Positions 15,401-29,432 of a stretch of DNA of 64,000 nt are shown here, one piece after another. How positions within the stretch are numbered: position 1 is the stretch's first letter; every line of letters begins with the position of its first letter. Source of the DNA: Ianthella basta (taxonomy: Eukaryota; Porifera; Demospongiae; Verongiida; Ianthellidae); the NCBI GenBank assembly GCA_964019415.1, contig OZ025874.1, positions 124,001 to 188,000 on the forward strand. The letters run 5' to 3'. A program made the translations under genes and the position numbers. A model generated the notes under the pieces. It did not search any database and had not been told where the DNA came from. It was given only the letters and a program-made list of their open reading frames with translations.

Positions 15401-16570
15401 TGCCAAATCTTGCATAATCTTATATACCATGTCATATCTTGCCAAATCTTGCCTAATCTTACATTGTCATATCTTACCAAATCTTGCTTAGTCTTACCTT
15501 GTCATATCTTGCCAAATCTTGACAAATCTTATCTTGTCATATCTTGCCAAATCTTGCCAAATATTACCTTGTCATATCTTGCCAAATCTTGCCAAATCTT
15601 ACCTTGGCATATCTTACCAAATCTTGCCTAATCTTACCTTGTCAAATCTTGCCAAATCTTGCTGAATCTTTCCTTGTCATATCTTGCCAAATCTTGCCAA
15701 ATCTTACCTTGTCATATCTTGCCTAATCTTGTCAAATCTTACCTTGTCATATCTTGCCAAATCTTGCCTGATCTTACCTTGTCATATCTTGCCAAATCTT
15801 GCCAAGCCTTACCTTTAAGTTGTCATATCTTGCCAAATCTTGACTAATCTTACCTTGTCATATCTTGCCAAATTTTGCCAAATCTTACCTTGTCATATCT
15901 CGCCAAATCTTGCCAAATCTTACATTGTCATATCTTGCCAAATCTTGCCTAATCTTACCTTGTCATATCTTGCCAAATCTTACCAAATCTTACCTTGTCA
16001 TATCTTGCCAAATCTTGCCAAATCTTACCATGTCATACTTTGCCAAATCTTGCTTAATCTTACTTTTTCATATCTTGCCACATCTTGCTTAATCTTACCT
16101 TATCATATCTTGCAAAATCTTGCCAAATCTTACTTTGTCATATCTCGCCAAATCTTGCCAAATCTTGCCAAATCTTGCCAAATCTTACCTTGTCATATCT
16201 TCCCTACTCTTGCCAAATCTTACCTTCATATCTTACCAAGTTTTTCCTAAACTTAACTTAAGTTGTCATATCTTGCCTATACTTGCTTAATCTTACCTTG
16301 TCATATCTTGCCAAATCTTACAAAATATTACCTTGTCATATCTTGCCAAATCTTGCCTCATCTTACCTTGTCATATCTTGCCAAATCTTGCTTAATCTTA
16401 CCTTGTCATATCCTGCCAAATCTTACCATGTAATTTCTTGCCAAATCTTGCCTAATCTTACACTTTCATATCTTGCCAAATCTTGCTTAATCTTACCTTC
16501 TCATATCAAGCCAAATCTTGCCAAATCTTACCTTGTCATATTTGCCAAATCTTTCCAAATCTTATTTTAT
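9491..16570 (+). repeat. Tandem higher-order block, ~3.54 kb, two near-identical copies
   Basis: Copy 1 is about 9491-13030 and copy 2 about 13031-16570. Matching variant landmarks include ACTATCAATTTGTCAT at 9625 and 13162, CTTTAAGTTGTCAAATCTGG at 10850 and 14387, and the TATATTCTTACC string near 11300 and 14840. The offset is 3,537 bp. It becomes 3,541 bp after a 4-bp insertion in copy 2 near 15421 (TATATACCATG against TTACCATG). The offset is close to 101 units. Only scattered substitutions separate the copies, so this is one of the youngest large duplications in the window. Confidence 0.9.
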
Positions 16571-19500
16571 CATATCTTGCCAAATCTTGCCAAATATTAC
16601 CTTGTCATATCTTGCCAAATCTTGCCAAATCTTATCTTGGCATATCTTACCAAATCTTGCCTTATCTTACCTTGTCATATCTTGCCTAATCTTGCCAAAT
16701 CTTACCTTGTCATATCTTGTCAAATCTTGCCAAATCTTGCCAAATCTTACCTTGTCATATCTTCCCTACTCTTGCCAAATCTTACTTTCATATCTTACCA
16801 AGTTTTTCCCAAACTTACCTTAAGTTGTCATATCTTGCCTAAACTTTCTTAATCTACCTTGTCATATCTTGCCAAATCTTACCAAATATTACCTTGTCAT
16901 ATCTTGCCAAATCTTGCCTAATCTTACCTTGTCATATCTTGCCAAATCTTGCTTAATCTTACCTTGTCATATCTTGCCAAAGCTTACCATGTAATTTCTT
17001 ACCAAATCTTGCCTAATCTTACTTTTTCATATCTTGCCAAATCTTGCTTAATCTTACCTTCTCATATCAAGCCAAATCTTGCCAAATCTTACCTTGTCAT
17101 ATCTTGCCAAATCTTACCAAATCTTTCCATGTCATATTTTACCAAATCTTGCCTAATCTTACTTTTTCATATCTTGCCAAATCTTGCTTAATCTTACCTT
17201 GTCATATCTAGCCAAATCTTGCCAAATCTTACCTTGTCATATCTTGCCAAATCTTTCCTATTCTTACCTTGTCAAATCTTACCAAATCTTACTTATATTC
17301 TTACCTTCATATCTTGCCAAATCTTGCCAAATATTACCGTGTCATATCTTGCCAAATCTTGCCTAATCTTACCTTGGCATATCTTACCAAATCTTGCCTA
17401 ATCTTACCTTGTCATATCTTGCCTAATCTTGCCAAATCTTACGTTGTCATATCTTGCCAAATCTTGCCGAATGTTACCTTGTCATATCTTGCCAAATCTT
17501 CCCAAATCTTGCCTTGTCATTTCTTGCATAAACTTGCCAAATCTTACCTTGTCTTATCTTGCCAAATCCTGCCTGATCTTACCTTCTCATATCTTGCCAA
17601 ATCTTGCCAAGCCTTACCTTTAAGTTGTCATATTTTGCCAAATCTTGCCTATTCTTACTTTTTCATATCTTGCCAAATCTTGACTAATCTTACCTTGTCA
17701 TATCTCGTCAAATCTTGCCAAATCTTACATTGTCATATCTTGCCAAATCTTGCCTAATCTTACCTTGTCATATCTCGCCAAATCTTGCCAAATCTTACCT
17801 TGTCATATCTTACCAAATCTTGCCAATTCTTACCATGTCATATTTTGCCAAATCTTGCCTAATCTTACTTTTTCATATCTTGCCAAATCTTGCTTAATCT
17901 TACCTTGTCATATCTTGCCAAATCTTGCCAAATCTTACATTGTAATATCTTGCCAAATCTTTCCAATTCTTACCTTGTCATATCTTACCAAATCTTGCTT
18001 TTAATCTTTCCTTCATATCTTGCCAAATCTTGCCAAATCTTACCAAATATTACCTTCTCATATCTTGCCTAATCTTGCCAAATCTTACCTTGTCATATCT
18101 TGCCAAATCTTGCCTGATCTTAACTTGTCTTATATTGCCAAATCTTGCCAAGTCTTACCTTTAACTTATCATATCTTGCCAAATCTTGCCTAATCTTACT
18201 TTTCCATATCTTGCCAAATCTTGCTTAATCTTACCTTTGTCATATCTTGCCAAATCTTACCAAATCTTACTTTGTCATATCTCGCAAAATCTTGCAAAAT
18301 CTTGCCAAATCTTATCTTGTCATATCTTGCCTACTCTTGCCAAATCTTACCTTCATATCTTACCAAATCTTGCCTAAACCTACCTTGTCATATCTTGCCT
18401 AATCTTGCCAAATCTTACCTTGTCATATCTTGCCAAATCATTCCAATTCTTACCTTGGCATATCTTACCAAATCTTGCTTAATCTTACCTTCATAACTTG
18501 CCAAATCTTGCCAAATATTACCTTGTCATTTATTGCCAAATCTTGTCAAATCTTACCTTGTCATACCTTTCCAAATCTTACCTAATCTTACCTTATCATA
18601 TCTTGCCAAATCTTGCCAAATCTTACCTTGTCATATCTTGCCAAATCTTGCCAAATGTTGCCAAATCTTACCTTGTCATATCTTGCCTAATCTTGCCAAA
18701 TCTTACCTTGTCATATCTTGCCAAAATCTTGCCTGATCTTACCTTGTCATATCTTGCCAAATCTTGCTTAATCTTACCTTGTCATATCTTGCCAAATCTT
18801 GCCAAACATTACCTTGTCATGTCTTGCCAAATCTTGCTTAATCTTACCTTGTCATATCTTGCCAAATCTTGCCAAACTTTATCTTCTCATATCTTGCCAA
18901 ATCTTGCCTAATATTACCTTATCATATCTTGCCAAATCATGCCAAATCTTACCTTCTCATATTTTGCCAAATCTTGACTAATCTCACCTTGTCATATCTT
19001 GCCAAATCTTGCCAAATATTACCTTGTCATATCTTGCCAATTCTTGTCGAATCTTACCTTGTCATATCTTGCCAAATCTTGCCAAATATTCTCTTGTCAT
19101 ATCTTGCCAAATCTTGCCAAAACTTATCTTGTCATATCTTGCCAAATCTAGCCTAATCTTACCTTCATATCTTGCTTAATCTTGTCAAATCTTAACTTGT
19201 CATATCTTGCCAAATCTTGCCTAATCTTACTTTTTCATATCTAGCCAAATCTTGCTTAATCTTACCATGTCATATCTTGCCAAATCTTGCCAAATCTTAC
19301 CTTCAGTTGTCATATCTTGCAAAATCTTGCCTTATCTTACTTTTCATATCTTGCCAAATCTTGCTTAATCTTACCTTGTCTTATCTTGCCAAATCTTACC
19401 AAATCTTACCTTGTCATATCTCACCAAATCTTGCCTAATCTTGCCAAATCTTGACTAATCTTACCATGCCATATCTTGCCAAATCTTGCCAAATCTTACC

Positions 19501-20587
19501 TTGTCATATCTTGCCAAATCTTGCCAATTCTTACCTTGTCATATCTTACTCAATCTTGCTTAATCTTACCTTGTCATATCTTGCTAAATCTTTCCAATTC
19601 TTACCTTGTCATATCTTAAAATATCTTGCTTAATCTTATCTTCATATCTTGCCAAATCTTGCCCAATCTTATATATCTTGCCATATCTTGCCAAAGCTTG
19701 CCAAATATTACCTTGTCATATCTTGCCAAATCTTGCCCAATCTTATCTTGCCATATCTTGCCAAAGCTTGCCAAATATTACCTTGTCATATCTTGCCAAA
19801 TCCTGCCTATTCTTCCTTTTCGTATCTTGCCAAATCTTGCTTAATCATACCTTCTCATATCTTGCCAAATCTTGCCAAATCTTACCATGTCATATCTTGC
19901 CAAATCTTGCCGAATCTAACCTTGTCATATCTTACCAAATCATGCTTAATCTTACCTTGTCATATCTTGCCAAATCTTCCAAATCTTATCTTGTCATATC
20001 TTGCCAAATCTTGCTAATTATTACCTTGTCATATCTTGCCAAATCTTGCCAAATCTTACCTTGGCATATCCTACCAAATCTAGCCTAATCTTACCTTGTC
20101 ATATCTTGCCAAATCTTGCGAAATCTTACCTTGTCATATCTTTCCAAATCTTGCCGAATCTTACCATGTCATATCTTACTAAATTTTGCCAAATCTTGCC
20201 AAATCTTACCTTGTCATATCTTGCCTAATCTTGCCAAAACTTACCTTGTCATATCTTGCCAAATCTTGCCAAATTTTACCTTCTCATATCTTGCCAAATC
20301 TTGCCAATTCTTACCTTGTCATATCTTACCAAATCGTGCTTAATCTTACCTTGTCATATCTTGCTAAATCTTTCCACTTCTTACCTTGTCATATCTTAAA
20401 ATATCTTGCTTAATCTTATCTTCATATCTTGCCAAATCTTGCCCAATCTTATCTTGCCATATCTTGCCAAAGTATGCCAAATATTACCTTGTCATATCTT
20501 ACCAAATCTTGCCAAATCTTACCTTGTCATATCTTTCCAAATCTTGCCTAATCTTAATTACCTTATCATATCTTGCAAAATCTTACC

Positions 20588-21794
20588 GAATCTTACCTTG
20601 TTATATTTTACCAAATCTTGCCAAATCTTACCTTGTCATATCTTGCCTAATCTTGCCAAATTTTACCTTGTCATATCTTTCCAAATGTTGCCTGATCTTA
20701 CCTTATCATATCTTGCCAAATCTAGTCAACTCTTACCTTTAAGTTGTCATATCTTGCCAAATCTTGCCTATTCTTCCTTTTCGTATCTTGCCAAATCTTG
20801 CTTAATCATACCTTCTCATATCTTGCCAAATCTTGCCAAATCTTACCATGTCATATCTTGCCAAATCTTGCCGACTCTAACCTTGTCATATCTTACCAAA
20901 TCATGCTTAATCTTACCTTGTCATATCTTGCCAAATCTTGCCAAATCTTATCTTGTCATATCTTGCCAAATCTTGCCAAATATTACCTTGTCATATCTTG
21001 CCAAATCTTGCCAAATCTTACCTTGGCATATCCTACCAAATCTTGCCAAATCTTACCTTGTCATATCTTGCCAAATCTTGCGAAATCTTACCTTGTCATA
21101 TCTTTCCAAATTTTGCCGAATCTTACCTTGTCATATCTTACTAAATTTTGCCAAATCTTACCTTGTCATATCTTGTCTAATCTTGCCAAATCTTACCTTC
21201 TCATATCTTGCCAAATGTTGCCTGATCTTACCTTGTCATATCTTGCCAAATCTTGCTTAATCTTACTTTTTCATATCTTGCCAAATCTTGACTAATCATA
21301 CCTTGTCATATCTCGCCAAATCTTGCCAAATCATACCTTGTCATATCTTGCTAGATCTTGCCTAATCTTACCTTGTCATATCTTGCCAAATCTTGCCGAA
21401 TCTTACCTTGTCATATCTTACCAAATCTTGCCAAATCTTGCCAAATCTTACCTTGTCCTATCTTGCCAAATCTTTCCAATTCTTACCTTCTCATATCTTA
21501 CCAAATCTTGCTTAATTTTACCTTCATATCTGGCCAAATCTTCCAAATCTTATCCTGTCATATCTTGCCAAATCTTGCCAAATATTACCTTGTCATATCT
21601 TGCCAAATCTTGCCAAATCATACTTTGTCATATCTTGCTAAATCTTGCCTAATCTTACTTTGTCATATCTTGCCAAATCTTGCCGAATCTTACCTTGTCA
21701 TATCTTACCATATCTTGCCTAATCTTGCCATATCTTACCTTCTCATATCTTGCCAAATCTTGCCTGATCTTACCTTGTCATATCTTGCCAAATC
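20588..21794 (+). repeat. Copy of the block found inverted at ~32290-33872
   Basis: This stretch starts CCGAATCTTACCTTGTTATA and continues through a long specific order of variant units. Read on the minus strand, the sequence from 33872 leftward begins the same way and follows the same order to about 32290, with a few hundred extra bases inside. In original orientation the two would be head-to-tail neighbours. The match is the main clue to where the left inversion breakpoint fell. Confidence 0.8.
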
Positions 21795-21885
21795 AATCCA
21801 TCAATAGGGCTCCGGCCCCCCAGCCTCCTGAAACACTTTGGTGTAGAAGGCTGGTAGGCGTAATATCCAGTGATTAGCCTTTGTT
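21795..21885. other. 91-bp unidentified island at the left inversion breakpoint
   Basis: This is non-satellite sequence separating plus-oriented array (to 21794) from minus-oriented array (from 21886). It includes GGGCTCCGGCCCCCCAGCC and GGTGTAGAAGGCTGGTAGG. CCAGCCT and AGGCTGG can pair as an imperfect stem, with ACAC and GTGT pairing inside it. There is no terminal repeat, target duplication or poly(A), and I cannot assign it to an element, tRNA or gene. It may be filler DNA captured during break repair, or a remnant of an older insert. The right breakpoint carries nothing like it. Confidence 0.7.
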
Positions 21886-24800
21886 CAAGGTAAGATTTGG
21901 CAAGATTTGGCAAGATATGACAAGGTAGGACTAAGCAAGATTTGGCAAGATATGAAAAAGTAATATTAGGCAAGATTAGGCAAGATATGACATGGTAAGA
22001 TTTGGCAAGATTTGGCAAGATATGACAAGGTAAGATTAAGCTAGATTTGGTAAGATATGACAAGGTAAGATTTGGCAAGATTTGGCAAGATATGACAAGT
22101 TAAGATTTGGCAAGATTTGGCAAGATATGACAAGGTAAGATTAAGCAAGATTTGGCAAGATTTGAAAAAGTAAGATTAGGCAAGATTTGGCAAGATATGA
22201 CAAGGTAAGATTTAGCAAGATTTGGCATGATATGACAAGGTAAGGATAAGCAAGATTTGGAAAGATATGAAAAGTTAGATTAGGCAAAATTTGGCAAGAT
22301 ATGACAAGGTAAAATTAGGTAAGATTTGGCAAGATATGACAAGATAAGATTTGGCAAGATTTGGCAAGATATGACAAGGTAAAATTTGGCAAGATTTGGC
22401 AAGATATGACAAGGTAAGATTCGGCAAGATTTGGCAAGATATGACAAGGTAAGATTTGGTAAGATTAGGCAAGATATGACAAGGTAAGATTAGGCAAGAT
22501 TTGGTAAGATATGACAAGGTAAGATTTAGCAAGATTTGGCAAGATATGATAAGGTAATATTTGGCAAGATTTGGCAAGATCTGACAAGATAAGATTTGGC
22601 AAGATTTGGCAAGATATGACAAGGTAAGATTAAGAAAGATTTTGTAATATATGACAAGTTAAGATTTTGCAAGATGTGACAAGGTAAGATTCGGCAAGAT
22701 TTGGCAAGATATGACAAGGTAAGATTAGTTAAAATTTGGCAAGATCTGACAAGATAAGATTTGGCAAGATTAGGCAAGATTTGGTGAGATCTGACAAGGT
22801 AAGATTTGGCAAGATTTGGCAAGATTTGGCAAGATGTGACAAGGTAAGATTTGGCAAGATTTGGCAAGATATGACAAGGTAAGATTTGGCAAGATTTGGC
22901 CAGATATGAAAGAGTAAGATTTGGCAAGATTTGGTAAGATATGACAAGGTAAGATTTGGCAAGATTTGGCAAGATTTGGCGAGATATGACAAGATAAGAT
23001 TTGACAAGATTTGGCAAGATTTGGCAATATATGACAAGGTAAGATTTGGAAAGATTGGGCAAGATATGACAAGGTAAGATTTGGCAAGATTAGGCAAGAT
23101 TTGGAAACATATGACAAAGTAAGATTCGGAAAGATTTGGCAAGATATGACAAGGTAGAATTTGGCAAGATTAGGCAAGATATGACAAGGTTAGATTAGGC
23201 AAGATTTTGGCAAGATATGACAAGGTAAGATTAAGCAAGATTTGGTAAGATATGACAAGTTAAGATTTGGCAAGATTTGGTAAGATATGACAAGGTAAGA
23301 TTAGTCAAGATTTGGCAAGATTTGAAAAAGTAAGATTAGGCAAGATTTGGCAAGATATGACAAGGTAAGATTTGGCAAGATTTGGCATGATATGACAAGG
23401 TAAGGTTAAGCAAGATTTGGAAAGATATGGAAAAGTTAGATTAGGCAAAATTTGGCAAGATATGACAAGGTAAAATTAGGTAAGATTTGGCAAGATATGA
23501 CAAGATAAGATTTGGCAAGCATTGGCAAGATATGACAAGATAAAATTTGGCAAGATTTGGCAAGATATGACAAGGTAAGATTCGGCAAGATTTGGCAAGA
23601 TATGACAAGGTAAGATTTGGTAAGATTAGGCAAGATATGACAAGGTAAGATTAGGCAAGATTTGGCAAGATATGACAAGGTAAGATTTAGCAAGATTTGG
23701 CAAGATATGATAAGGTAATATTTGGCAAGATTTGGCAAGATATGACAACATTAGATTTGGCAAGATTTGGCAAGATATGACAAGGTAAGATTAAGCAAGA
23801 TTTGGTAATATATGACAAGTTAAGATTTTGCAAGATGTGACAAGGTAAGATTCGGCAAGATTTGGCAAGATATGACAAGGTAAGATTAGTTAAGATTTGG
23901 CAAGATCTGACAAGGTAAGATTTGGCAAGATTAGGCAAGATTTGGCGAGATCTGACAAGGTAAGATTTGGCAAGATTTGGCAAGATACGACAAGGTAAGA
24001 TTAAGCAGGATTTGGCAAGATATGAAAAAGTAAGATTTGGCAAGATGTGACAAGGTAAGATTTGGCAAGATTTGGCAAGATATGACAAGGTAAGATTTGG
24101 CAAGATTTGGCAAGATATGAATGAGTAAGATTTGGCAAGATTTGGCAAGATATGACAAGGTAAGATTTGGCAAGATTTGGCAAGATTTGGCGAGATATGA
24201 CAAGATAAGATTTGACAAGATTTGGCAAGATTTGGCGAGATATGACAAGGTAAGATTTAGAAAGATTTGGCAAGATATGACAAGGTAAGATTTGGCAAGA
24301 TTAGGCAAGATTTGGAAACATATGACAAAGTAAGATTCGGAAAGATTTGGAAAGATATGACAAGGTAGAATTTGGCAAGATTAGGCAAGATATGACAAGG
24401 TTAGATTAGGCAAATTTGGCAAGATATGAGAAGGTAAGATTAAGCAAGATTTTGTAAGATATGACAAGGTAAGATTTGGCAAGATTTCGTAAAATATGAC
24501 AAGGTAAGATTAGTCAAGATTTGTCAAGATATGACAAGGTAAGATTTGGCAAGATTAGGCAAGATTTGGCGAGATATGACAAGGTAAGATTTGGCAAGAT
24601 TTGGCAAGATATGACAAGGTAAGACTAAGCAAGATTGGGCAAGATATGAAAAAGTTAGATTAGGCAAGAATTGGCAAGATATGACAAGGTAAGATTTGGC
24701 AAGATTTGGCAAGATATGGCAAGGTAAGATTTGGCAAGATTTGGCAAGATATGACAAGGTAAGATTTGGCAAGATTTGGCAAGATATGAAAAAGTAAGAT

Positions 24801-27800
24801 TAGGCTAGATTTGGCAAGATAGGACAAGGTAATATTTGGCAAGATTAGGCAAGATTTAGCGAGATATGACAAGGTAAGACTTGGCAAGATTTGGCAAGAT
24901 ATGACGAGGTAAGATTAAGCAAGATTAAGCAAATTTTAGCAAGATATGACAAGGTAAGATTTGGCAAGATTTGTTAAGATATGACAAGGTATTATGTTGC
25001 AAGATTTTGCAAGATATGACGAGGTAATATTTGGCAAGATATGGCAAGATATGACAAGGTAATATTTGGCAAGATTTGGCAAGTTATGACAAGGTAAGAT
25101 TTGACAAGATTTGGAAAGATATGGCAAGGTAAGATTCGGCAAGATATGGCAAGATTAGGCAAGATATGACAAGGTAAGATTAAGCAAGATTTGGCAAGAT
25201 ATGAAAAGGTAAGATTTGGCAAGATTTGGCAAGGAATGACAAGGTAATATTTGGCAAGATTAGGCAAGATAAGAAAAAGTGAGATTAAGCAAGATTTGGC
25301 AAGATATGACAAGGTAAGATTAGTCAAGATTTGGCAAGATATGACAAGGAAAGATTAAGCAAGATTTGGTAAGAAATGACAAGTTAAGATTTGGCAAGAT
25401 TTGGCAAGATATGACAAGGTAAGATTAGGCAAGATCTGGCAAGATATGACAAGGTAAGATTTGGCAAGATTTGGCAAGATATGCAAAAAGTAAGATTTGG
25501 CAAGATTAGGCAAGATATGACAAGGTAAGATTAGTCAAGATTTGGCAAGATATGACAAGGTAAGATTTAACAAGATTAGGTAACATATGACAAGGAAAGA
25601 TTTGGCAAGATTTGGCAAGATATGACAAGGTAAGATAAAGTAAGATTTGGCAAAATATGAAAAAGTAAGATTAGGCAAGATTTGGCAAGATATGACAAGA
25701 TAAGATTTGGCAAGATTTGGCAAGATATGAAGGTAAGATTAAGAAAGATTTGGTAAGATATGACAAGGTAAGAATTGGAAAGATTTGGCAAGATATGACA
25801 AGGTAAGATTAAGCAAGATTTGATAAGATATGACAAGGTAAGATTTGGCAAGATTTGGCAAGATATGACAAGGTAAGATTTGGCAAGATTTGGCAAGATA
25901 TGGCAAGATTTGAAAAAGTGAGATTAAGCAAGATTTGGCAAGATATGACAAGGTAAGATTAGTCAAGATTTGGCAAGATATGACAAGGAAAGATTAAGCA
26001 AGATTTGGTAAGAAATGACAAGTTAAGATTTGGCAAGATTTGGCAAGATATGACAAGGTAAGATTAGGCAAGATTTGGCAAGATATGACAAGGAAAGATT
26101 AAGCAAGATTTGGTAAGAAATGACAAGTTAAGATTTGGCAAGATTTGGCAAGATATGACAAGGTAAGATTAGGCAAGATTTGGCAAGATATGACAAGGTA
26201 AGATTTGGCAAGATTTGGCAAGATATGCAAAAAGTAAGATTTGGCAAGATTAGGCAAGATATGACAAGGTAAGATTAGTCAAGATTTGGTAAGATATGAA
26301 AAAGTAACATTAGGTAAGATTTGGCAAGATATGATAAGGTAAGATTTGGCAAGACTTGGCAAGATATGACAAGGTAAGATTAAGCAAGATTTGGTAAGAT
26401 ATGACAAGGTAAGATTTGGCAAGATTTGGCAAGATATGCAAAAGTAAGATTTGGCAAGATTAGGCAAGATATGACAAGGTAAGATTAGTCAAGATATGGC
26501 AAGATATGACAAGGTAAGATTTAACAAGATTAGGCAGCATATGACAAGGTAAGATTTGGCAAGATTTGGCAAGATATGACAAGGTAAGATGAAGTAAAAT
26601 TTGGCAAAATATGAAAAAGTAAGATTAGGCAAGATTTGGCAAGATATGACAAGGTAAGATTTGGCAAGATTTGGTTAGATATGACAAGGTAAGATTAAGC
26701 AAGATTTAGCAGTATATGAAAAGTAAGATCTGGCAAGATTTGGCAAGGCATGACAAGGTAAGATTTAGCAAGATTTGGCAAGATATGACAAGGTAAGATT
26801 TGGCAAGATTAGGCAAGATATGACAACTAAAGGTAAGATTAGGCAAGATTTCGCAAGATATGACAAGATAAGATTTGGCAAGATTTGGCAAGATATGAAG
26901 GTAAGATTAAGCAAGATTTGGTAAGATATGACAAGGTAAGAATTGGAAAGATTTGGCAAGATATGACAAGGTAAGATTAAGAAAGATTTGATAAGATATG
27001 ACAAGGTAAGATTTGGCAAGATTTGGCAAGATATGACAAGGTAAGATTTGGCAAGATTAGGCAAGATATGGCAAGGTAAGATTAGTCACGATTTGTCAAG
27101 ATATGACAAGGTAAGATTTAGCAAGATTAGGCAAGATTTGGCGAGTTATGACAAGGTAAGATTTGGTAAGATTTGGCAAGATATGACAAGGTAAGATTAA
27201 GCAAGATTTGGCAAGATATGAAAAGTAAGATAAGGCAAGATTTTGCAAAATAAGACAACTGAAGGTAAGATTTGGCAAGATTTTGCAAGATATGACATGG
27301 TAAGATTAAGCAAGATTTGGCTAGATATGAAAAAGTAAGATTAGGCAAGATTTGGCAAGATATGACAAGTTAAGATTTGGCAAGATTAAGCAAGATATGA
27401 AGGTAAGATTAGGCAAGATTTGGCAAGATATAACAAGATAAGATTTGGCAAGATTTGGCAAGATATGACAAGGGAATATTTGGCAAGATTTGGTAAGATA
27501 TGACAAGGTAAGATTCGGCAAGAATTGGCAAGATATAACAAGGTAATATTTGGCAAGATTTGGCAAGATATTACAAGGTAAGATTAGTCAAGATTTGGCA
27601 AGATATGACAAGGTAAGATTTGGCAAGATTTGGCAAGATATGATAAGGTATTATTAAGCAAGATTTGACAAGATATGAGAAGATAAAATTTGGCAAGATT
27701 TGGCAAGATATGACAAGGTAAGATTGAGCAAGATTTGGCAAGATATGACAAGGTAATGTTTGGCAAGATTAGGCAAGATATGAATAAGTAAGATTAAGGA

Positions 27801-29302
27801 AGATTTCGTAAGATATGACAAGGTAAGCTTTTGGAAGATATGACATGGTAAGATTATGCAAGATTTGGCAAGATATGAAAAAGTAAGATTAGGCAAGATT
27901 TGGCAAGATATTATAAGGTAAGATTTGGCAAGATTTGGCAAGATATGACAAGGTAAGATTTGGCAAGATTTGGCAAGATATGAAAGAGTAAGATTTGGCA
28001 AGATTTGGCAAGATATGAGAAGGTAACATTAAGCCATATTTGGCTAGATATGAAAAGGAAGAATAGGCAAGATTTGGCAAGATATGACAACTTATAGGTA
28101 AGACTTGGCAAGATTTGGCAGGATATGACAAGGTAAGATCAGGCAAGATTGGACAAGATTAGGCAAGATATGACAAGGTAAGATTTGGCCAGATTTGGCA
28201 AGATTTGGTAAGATATGACAAGGTAAGATTCGGCAAGATTTGGCAAGATATGTCAAGGTAAGATTAGGCAAGATTTGGCAAGATATGACAAGGTAAGATT
28301 TGGCAAGATTTGGCAAGATATGACAAGATAAGATTTGGCAAGATTTGGCAAGATATGAAGGTAAGATTAAGCAAGATTTGGTAAGATATGACAAGGTAAG
28401 AATTGGAAAGATTTGGCAAGATATGACAAGGTAAGATTTGTCAAGATTTGGCAAGATATGAGAAGGCAAGATTAAGCAAGATTTGACAAGATATGAAAAG
28501 TAAGATTAGGCAAGATTTGGCAAGATATTACATGGTAAGTATTGGCAAGATATGACAGGGTAAGATTTGGCAAGATTTGGAAAGATATGACAAGGTAAGA
28601 TTAGGCAAGATTTGGCAAGATATGACAAGGTAAGATTTGGCAAGATTTGGTGAGATGTGATAAGGTAAGATTAGTCAAAATTTGGCAAGATATGAAAAAG
28701 TAAGAATAAGCAAGATTTGGCAAGATAAGACAACGTAAGATCAGGCAAGATTTTGCAAGTTATGACAAGGTAAGATTTGGCAAGATTAGGCAAGATATGA
28801 CACGGTAAGATTTGACAAGATTTGGCCAGATTTGGCAAGATATGACAAGGTAAGATTCGGCAAGATTAGGCAAGAAATGACAAGGTATGATTTGGCCAGA
28901 TTAGGCAAGATATGACAAGGTAAGATTAGGCAAGATTTGGTAAGATATGCCAAGGTAAGATTAGTCAAGATTAGGCAAGATATGACAAGGTAATATTTGG
29001 CAAGATTTGGCAAGATATGACAAGATAAGATGTGGCAAGATTTGGCAAGATATGATAAGGTAAGATTAAGCAAGATTTGGTAAGATATGACAAGGTAAGA
29101 TTAGGTAAGATTTCGTAAGATAAGACAAGGTAAGCTTTGGAAGATTTGACAAGGTAAGATTAGTCAAGATTTGGCAAGATATGACAAGGTAAAAGTTGGC
29201 AAGATTTGGCAAGATATGACAAGGTAATTTTTGGCAAGATTTGGCAAAATATGACAAGGTGAGATTAAGCAAGATTTGGCAAGATATGAAAAAGTAAGAT
29301 TA

Positions 29303-29345
29303 GGCGGCGGTCACACTACGGCGAAAATGACGGCGACGGTGACGG
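29303..29345 (+). repeat. Left terminal inverted repeat of Harbinger element
   Basis: Begins GGCGGCGGTCACACTACGG and continues through GCGAAAATGACGGCGACGG. It pairs with 32005-32047 with one mismatch in 43 positions (A against G in the AAAATGAC stretch). TTA lies immediately outside it. Confidence 0.95.
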
Positions 29346-29400
29346 CGGCGGTTACGGTGACGTTTCCGGAACGTGGCGGGTCGGTCACACTGCTACTATT
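29346..29400 (+). repeat. Left subterminal region: GACGGT-type motifs and a degenerate inner TIR copy
   Basis: CGGCGGTTACGGTGACG follows the terminal repeat and continues its GACGGTGACGG theme. At 29375-29396, GGCGGGTCGGTCACACTGCT is a weak second copy of the terminal GGCGGCGGTCACACTAC. Clustered short motifs just inside the ends are candidate binding sites for the element's own proteins; this role is inferred. Confidence 0.6.
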
Positions 29401-29432
29401 ACCGAAAGATTATTTGTATAGACAAAGAGAAA

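Larger units (their letters stand above)
1..21794 (+). repeat. 35-bp minisatellite array, block A (plus orientation)
   Basis: Continuous head-to-tail copies of a 35-bp unit made of boxes ATCTTGCCAA, ATCTTGCCAA, ATCTTACCTT and spacer GTCAT. The unit is 37% GC and strongly skewed (3 G against 10 C on this strand). Common variants are box 2 ending CCTA, CTTA or ACTA, box 3 as ACTTT, and spacer TTCAT. Units of 25, 45 or 55 bp arise by loss or gain of a 10-bp box. A recurrent longer box 3/spacer, CTTTAAGTTGTCAT or CTTCAGTTGTCAT, marks particular places. The consensus contains no TAA, TAG or TGA in any plus-strand frame and no ATG, so long frames here start at TTG and encode only the repeat. The block begins before the window. 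I see no gene or foreign insert inside it. Confidence 0.98.

Noticed and set aside
1-21794. CRISPR array
   Set aside because: There are no unique spacers between repeats; units are contiguous and degenerate, and the setting is eukaryotic.
21795-21885. tRNA or tRNA-derived SINE in the 91-bp island
   Set aside because: The stem does not fit a cloverleaf and no convincing A or B box or tail is seen.
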